Shown: positions 61,674 to 64,000 of the stretch, piece after piece
How positions within the stretch are numbered: position 1 is the stretch's first letter
Layout of the letters: each line of letters starts with the position of its first letter
Assembly (NCBI RefSeq): GCF_036030735.1
Contig: NZ_CP107928.1
Location: 8,184,001 to 8,248,000 of the forward strand
DNA from: Streptomyces sp. NBC_00425
Lineage (GTDB): Bacteria; Actinomycetota; Actinomycetes; Streptomycetales; Streptomycetaceae
Direction: 5' to 3'
DNA length: 64,000 bases
Position numbers and translations under genes: made by a program
Notes under the pieces: generated by a model
What the model saw: the letters and a program-made list of their open reading frames with translations, nothing else
The model's database searches: none
What the model was told of the DNA's origin: nothing

Positions 61674-62534
61674 TTACGCGCCGCCGGCGACAGCGGCGAG
61701 GTATTCCGATGTTTCCCCGGGCGAAAGGGCGTGTGCCCGAAGGGCGTTGAAGGCCTGGGCGTAGGCCTGGAGGTCTTCTTTCCGTTCGAGATAGAGGCTA
61801 CTCGTCAAATGGTCGAGAACAACCACATCCAGATCAGAAGTGCGCGCAAATGAAAAGATAACGAAAGGGCCGGTTACTCCGATATGCGCACCCGCGGTAA
61901 ACGGCAGTACCTGAAGGCTCACTTGCGGCGTGCGGGAGGCCTCCGCCAGCCGTCGCAGCTGGCGCGCCATCACCTCGGGGCCGCCCACCTCGCGGCGCAG
62001 CACCGCCTCGTCCAGCACCGCGCTCAGCTCCAGCGGCGGCTGCGCACGCAGCACGTCCTGGCGGGCCAGCCGCACCTCCACCAAGGCGTCCAACTGCTCC
62101 TCGTCGAGGCCCTCGACGGCCGCGCAGGTCACGGCGCGCGCGTACTCGGGCGTCTGCAGCAGGCCCGGCACCACGGTCGTCTCCAGGGTGCGCATCGCGC
62201 TGGCCTGGGACTCCAGGCTGATGAAGTCCCGGTAGGCGGGCGGCAGCACCCCGCGGTAGGCGTGCCACCAGTGGTCCCGACCGTCGCCCGCGTCGTCGCC
62301 GGCCAACGCCAGCATCAGCTCGCGCAGTTGCGGATCGGCCACACCGTACGCGTCGAGGAGTAACCGCACATCGGCCGGTTTCGATCCACTGGTACCGGTC
62401 TCGATACGGCTCACCTTGGACTGGTGCCACCCCACGAGCCGGGCCGCCTCACCGCTGGTGAGGCCCGCCTGGGCGCGTAAAGTGCGCAGTTCGGCGCCCA
62501 GCTTGCGGCGGCGCACCGCCGGTCCGTGTTGCAT
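61674..62534 (-). CDS. XRE regulator with DUF5753 (WhiJ/BldB-type system), TTA codon
   Basis: A protein of 286 aa from ATG 62534. The HTH is GAELRTLRAQAGLTSGEAARLVGWHQSKVSRIETG, followed by the DUF5753 domain (about 100-280, ISLESQASAMRTLETTVVPGLLQTPEYAR; LQVLPFTAGAHIGVTGPFVI). Codon 58 is TTA (62361-62363), so bldA control of development is likely. It forms the common Streptomyces trio with the DUF397 gene and the divergent ATP-binding protein. Confidence 0.93.
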   Translation of the reverse strand: MQHGPAVRRRKLGAELRTLRAQAGLTSGEAARLVGWHQSKVSRIETGTSGSKPADVRLLLDAYGVADPQLRELMLALAGDDAGDGRDHWWHAYRGVLPPAYRDFISLESQASAMRTLETTVVPGLLQTPEYARAVTCAAVEGLDEEQLDALVEVRLARQDVLRAQPPLELSAVLDEAVLRREVGGPEVMARQLRRLAEASRTPQVSLQVLPFTAGAHIGVTGPFVIFSFARTSDLDVVVLDHLTSSLYLERKEDLQAYAQAFNALRAHALSPGETSEYLAAVAGGA

Positions 62535-62748
62535 GGGCTCTTCCTTACTCCTGACAGGTCGGCCAAATACGCTCTGTCGTCGTAGAGTTCACCGCATCGG
62601 GCGACAGATATATGCACATCTTGGTGGATCGCCACCCGTGACCGGTGTGGTGATGGCAGTCTGGCGAAGAAGCACCAGTCCGGGACCGTACTCGAATCCA
62701 TCCGCGCCGTGTCGGGCTCCGGTCCCGTGGGAAAGGTACGACGTCGCC
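62535..62748. other. Divergent promoter region of the XRE/DUF397 and ATPase genes
   Basis: 214 bases with a modestly AT-richer middle (62545-62620, e.g. ATACGCTCTGTCGTCG and ATATATGCACATC). Promoters for both directions should lie here. An in-frame extension of the ATPase gene to ATG 62653 exists but has no family support. Confidence 0.4.
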
Positions 62749-63231
62749 ATGGCAGATCACCTGGAAGCATCCGTCACTCTGCCGAGCGATCCCGCCTCGG
62801 TCTCCACGGCCCGTGCCTTCGTGGCCGGCGCCCTCGGCGAATGGGGCCTGCCGGCGGACGCCGAGGCGGCCGACACCGTCCGCCTGATCGTCTCGGAACT
62901 CGCCACCAACGCCGTGCAGCACACCTTCGGCCAGTCACCCACGTTCACGGTGGACCTCGTCCTCGACCGCGACGAACGTCTGAGCATCGGCGTCACCGAC
63001 AGTCACCCGCGCTTCCCGCAACGACTGCCGGCCGCCGTCCAGCAGGACAACGGCCGAGGCATGGTGATCATTCGCTGGCTGACCGCGGAGGCCGGCGGCA
63101 GACTCAGAGTGCGGCCCACCCGGGAGGGCGGCAAGACGGTCATCGTCGAGCTCCCGTGGACCGTCCCGGCGGCTGAGCCGGCTGCCGGAGTCCTGGCGGT
63201 CCCGGCGGACGGCGAGCTCCCGGGGCGATGA
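62749..63231 (+). CDS. RsbW-like ATP-binding protein (HATPase_c)
   Basis: A protein of 160 aa from ATG 62749. A GHKL fold is clear from VRLIVSELATNAVQHTFG (N box, Glu50/Asn54) and DNGRGMVIIRWLTAEAG (G1/G2 region). There is no kinase dimerisation domain, as in the anti-sigma factor kinases RsbW/SpoIIAB that phosphorylate anti-anti-sigma proteins. It is the third member of the XRE-DUF397-ATPase locus. The target is unknown. Confidence 0.9.
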   Translation: MADHLEASVTLPSDPASVSTARAFVAGALGEWGLPADAEAADTVRLIVSELATNAVQHTFGQSPTFTVDLVLDRDERLSIGVTDSHPRFPQRLPAAVQQDNGRGMVIIRWLTAEAGGRLRVRPTREGGKTVIVELPWTVPAAEPAAGVLAVPADGELPGR

Positions 63232-63345
63232 AGGCGTGTCAGGACGCCCTGCACGGCCCCGGGAGGCCAGTGGGTCCGGCAGCTCGGCGGACCCGGCAGA
63301 TCGGCGCCCGGGCCCCGCAGGGCCGGGCGGATCAGCGTCCGGGCG

Positions 63346-63819
63346 CTAGCGGACCCGGCCGTACCAGACGCTCTTGGTCCAGATCTTCTGCAGCTTCACC
63401 ACGTCCCCGGTCTTCGGCGAGTGCCAGATCTTGCCCTTGCCCGCGTAGATCCCGACGTGGTACACGTTCGACCCCGAGTGGAAGAACACCAGGTCGCCCG
63501 CCTTGCGGCTGGACGCCGAAATGTGCTTCGTCTTGTTGTACTGCTGGGCCGCCGTCCGCGGCAGGCTCTTGCCCGCCTTCTTGAACGAGTACAGCGTGAG
63601 CCCCGAGCAGTCGAACCTCTTCGGCCCGGTGGCCCCGTACTTGTACGGTGCACCCTTCTTGGAGGCCGCGACCTGAAGCGCCTTCGTCGCCGGTGTGGCG
63701 GCCGCGGCGTCCGGAGCGAGCCCCGGGACCACGACCGTGCCGCCCACGGCGGCGATGGCGAACGCCGAGGCCGTACCGGCCCGGGCCATGAGCGACGGGA
63801 CACGATTGAGCGCAGTCAT
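63346..63819 (-). CDS. NlpC/P60 cell-wall hydrolase, secreted
   Basis: A protein of 157 aa from ATG 63819. A signal-like N-terminus (about 1-42, ending DAAAA) is followed by an NlpC/P60 domain (about 45-157) with Cys71 in FDCSGLTLYSF, His121 in YHVGIYAG and His133 in IWHSPKTGD. It has no LysM or SH3 anchor. It probably cuts peptidoglycan stem peptides. The upstream leader looks like a c-di-AMP riboswitch. Confidence 0.92.
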   Translation of the reverse strand: MTALNRVPSLMARAGTASAFAIAAVGGTVVVPGLAPDAAAATPATKALQVAASKKGAPYKYGATGPKRFDCSGLTLYSFKKAGKSLPRTAAQQYNKTKHISASSRKAGDLVFFHSGSNVYHVGIYAGKGKIWHSPKTGDVVKLQKIWTKSVWYGRVR

Positions 63820-63825
63820 GCGCAA

Positions 63826-63985
63826 CCCTTCGTCAGCCGCCTGTGAAGGATGACCTGTCGGATTCGGGCTGGCGAAGTTGCCCGGCCGCGTCAGCGGCTT
63901 CACCCCAAGGGCTGCTCGGCCCGGTCATGGCGTGACCGTTCCGGCGACCCGTCGTGCTTGGGTCCTCCACTCCTGCCGATGCACT
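63826..63985 (-). promoter_or_regulatory. ydaO-yuaA type (c-di-AMP) riboswitch
   Basis: Read on the minus strand, the 5' leader of the NlpC gene holds the sequence blocks of the ydaO family as seen before streptomycete wall hydrolases: CAGGAGTGGAGGACCCAAGC, GGTCGCCGGAACGGTC, CCTTGGGGTGAAGCCG, GGCCGGGCAACTTCGCCAGC, and CCGAATCCGACAGGTCA followed by CAGGCGG. It ends 7 bases from the start region (GAAGGG). High c-di-AMP is expected to switch the downstream gene off. Identified by motif memory, not by a covariance search. Confidence 0.8.
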
Positions 63986-64000
63986 CCTGTCGACCGGTCA

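Noticed and set aside
1..64000. tRNA genes, rRNA genes, CRISPR arrays, IS elements or prophage
   Set aside because: No cloverleaf-like sequence, spaced repeats, transposase or phage genes were seen on reading both strands; a tRNAscan/Infernal run would settle the RNA part.

Overview
The window is a 64 kb piece of a high-GC actinobacterial chromosome, almost certainly from Streptomyces. Codon third positions are nearly all G or C, GTG/TTG starts are frequent, ATGA/GTGA start-stop overlaps are common, and several families are typical of the genus: a divergent EF-Tu (tuf3 type), DUF397 plus XRE/DUF5753 plus RsbW-like kinase, LuxR regulators, and twin-arginine PhoD. A few genes carry the rare TTA leucine codon, the target of bldA control. 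From memory, the order tuf3 ... purB ... bioD-bioA-bioB/bioF resembles the corresponding stretch of the S. coelicolor core-arm boundary. That synteny was not checked against a database. No IS element, prophage, CRISPR array, tRNA or rRNA gene was seen.

Layout. 1-8.5 kb: the end of tuf3 with a strong terminator, a spermidine-synthase-like protein, a membrane-anchored Gln/Pro-rich protein, a hotdog thioesterase, galU, a large ECF-sigma-like/zinc-finger/TM/ricin-lectin/collagen-repeat protein, and a DedA protein. 8.5-13.6 kb: gamma-carbonic anhydrase, hexapeptide acyltransferase, a divergent DMT exporter/XRE-cupin regulator pair, a YbaK tRNA-editing protein, and a divergent CDF metal exporter/ArsR repressor pair. 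13.6-17.5 kb is an accessory patch: a TTA-containing ArnT-like glycosyltransferase, a broken HEAT-repeat gene and two small membrane proteins. 17.6-25.8 kb: 4-hydroxybenzoate hydroxylase, CoA-binding protein, a CysRS-like protein, SixA phosphatase, YigZ and the sbcD-sbcC operon. 25.7-39.4 kb: two Lrp regulators (one beside a rhodanese gene, one beside a PLP gamma-lyase), an ATP-grasp protein, a DUF885 peptidase-like protein, an ACT-GNAT protein, PhoD, a MocR regulator/DMT pair, an alpha/beta hydrolase and a DasR-like GntR regulator.

39.6-48.5 kb: a ROK regulator; a deletion scar that joins the C-terminal parts of a LuxR response regulator and an ABC permease head to head; a small TTA gene; mug (apparently CTG-started) coupled to purB; an SGNH hydrolase; a CNNM/CorC pair; and a GNAT. 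48.5-54.3 kb: a MacB/FtsX-type ABC exporter operon, an RHH/Doc-like toxin-antitoxin pair, a methyltransferase and a secreted lipase. 54.4-64 kb: a TTA-containing LuxR regulator divergent from the lipase; the translationally coupled bioB-bioA-bioD operon divergent from bioF (together the KAPA-to-biotin pathway), with a palindrome between them; the DUF397/XRE/ATPase trio; and an NlpC/P60 cell-wall hydrolase under what looks like a ydaO (c-di-AMP) riboswitch.

The most unusual items are the BioB C-terminal octapeptide Cys repeat, the sigma/zinc-finger/lectin/collagen fusion, the regulator/permease deletion scar, the CTG start of mug, and the Doc-like toxin that lacks the usual Fic catalytic motif. 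I saw no clear multi-gene system that I would call new.
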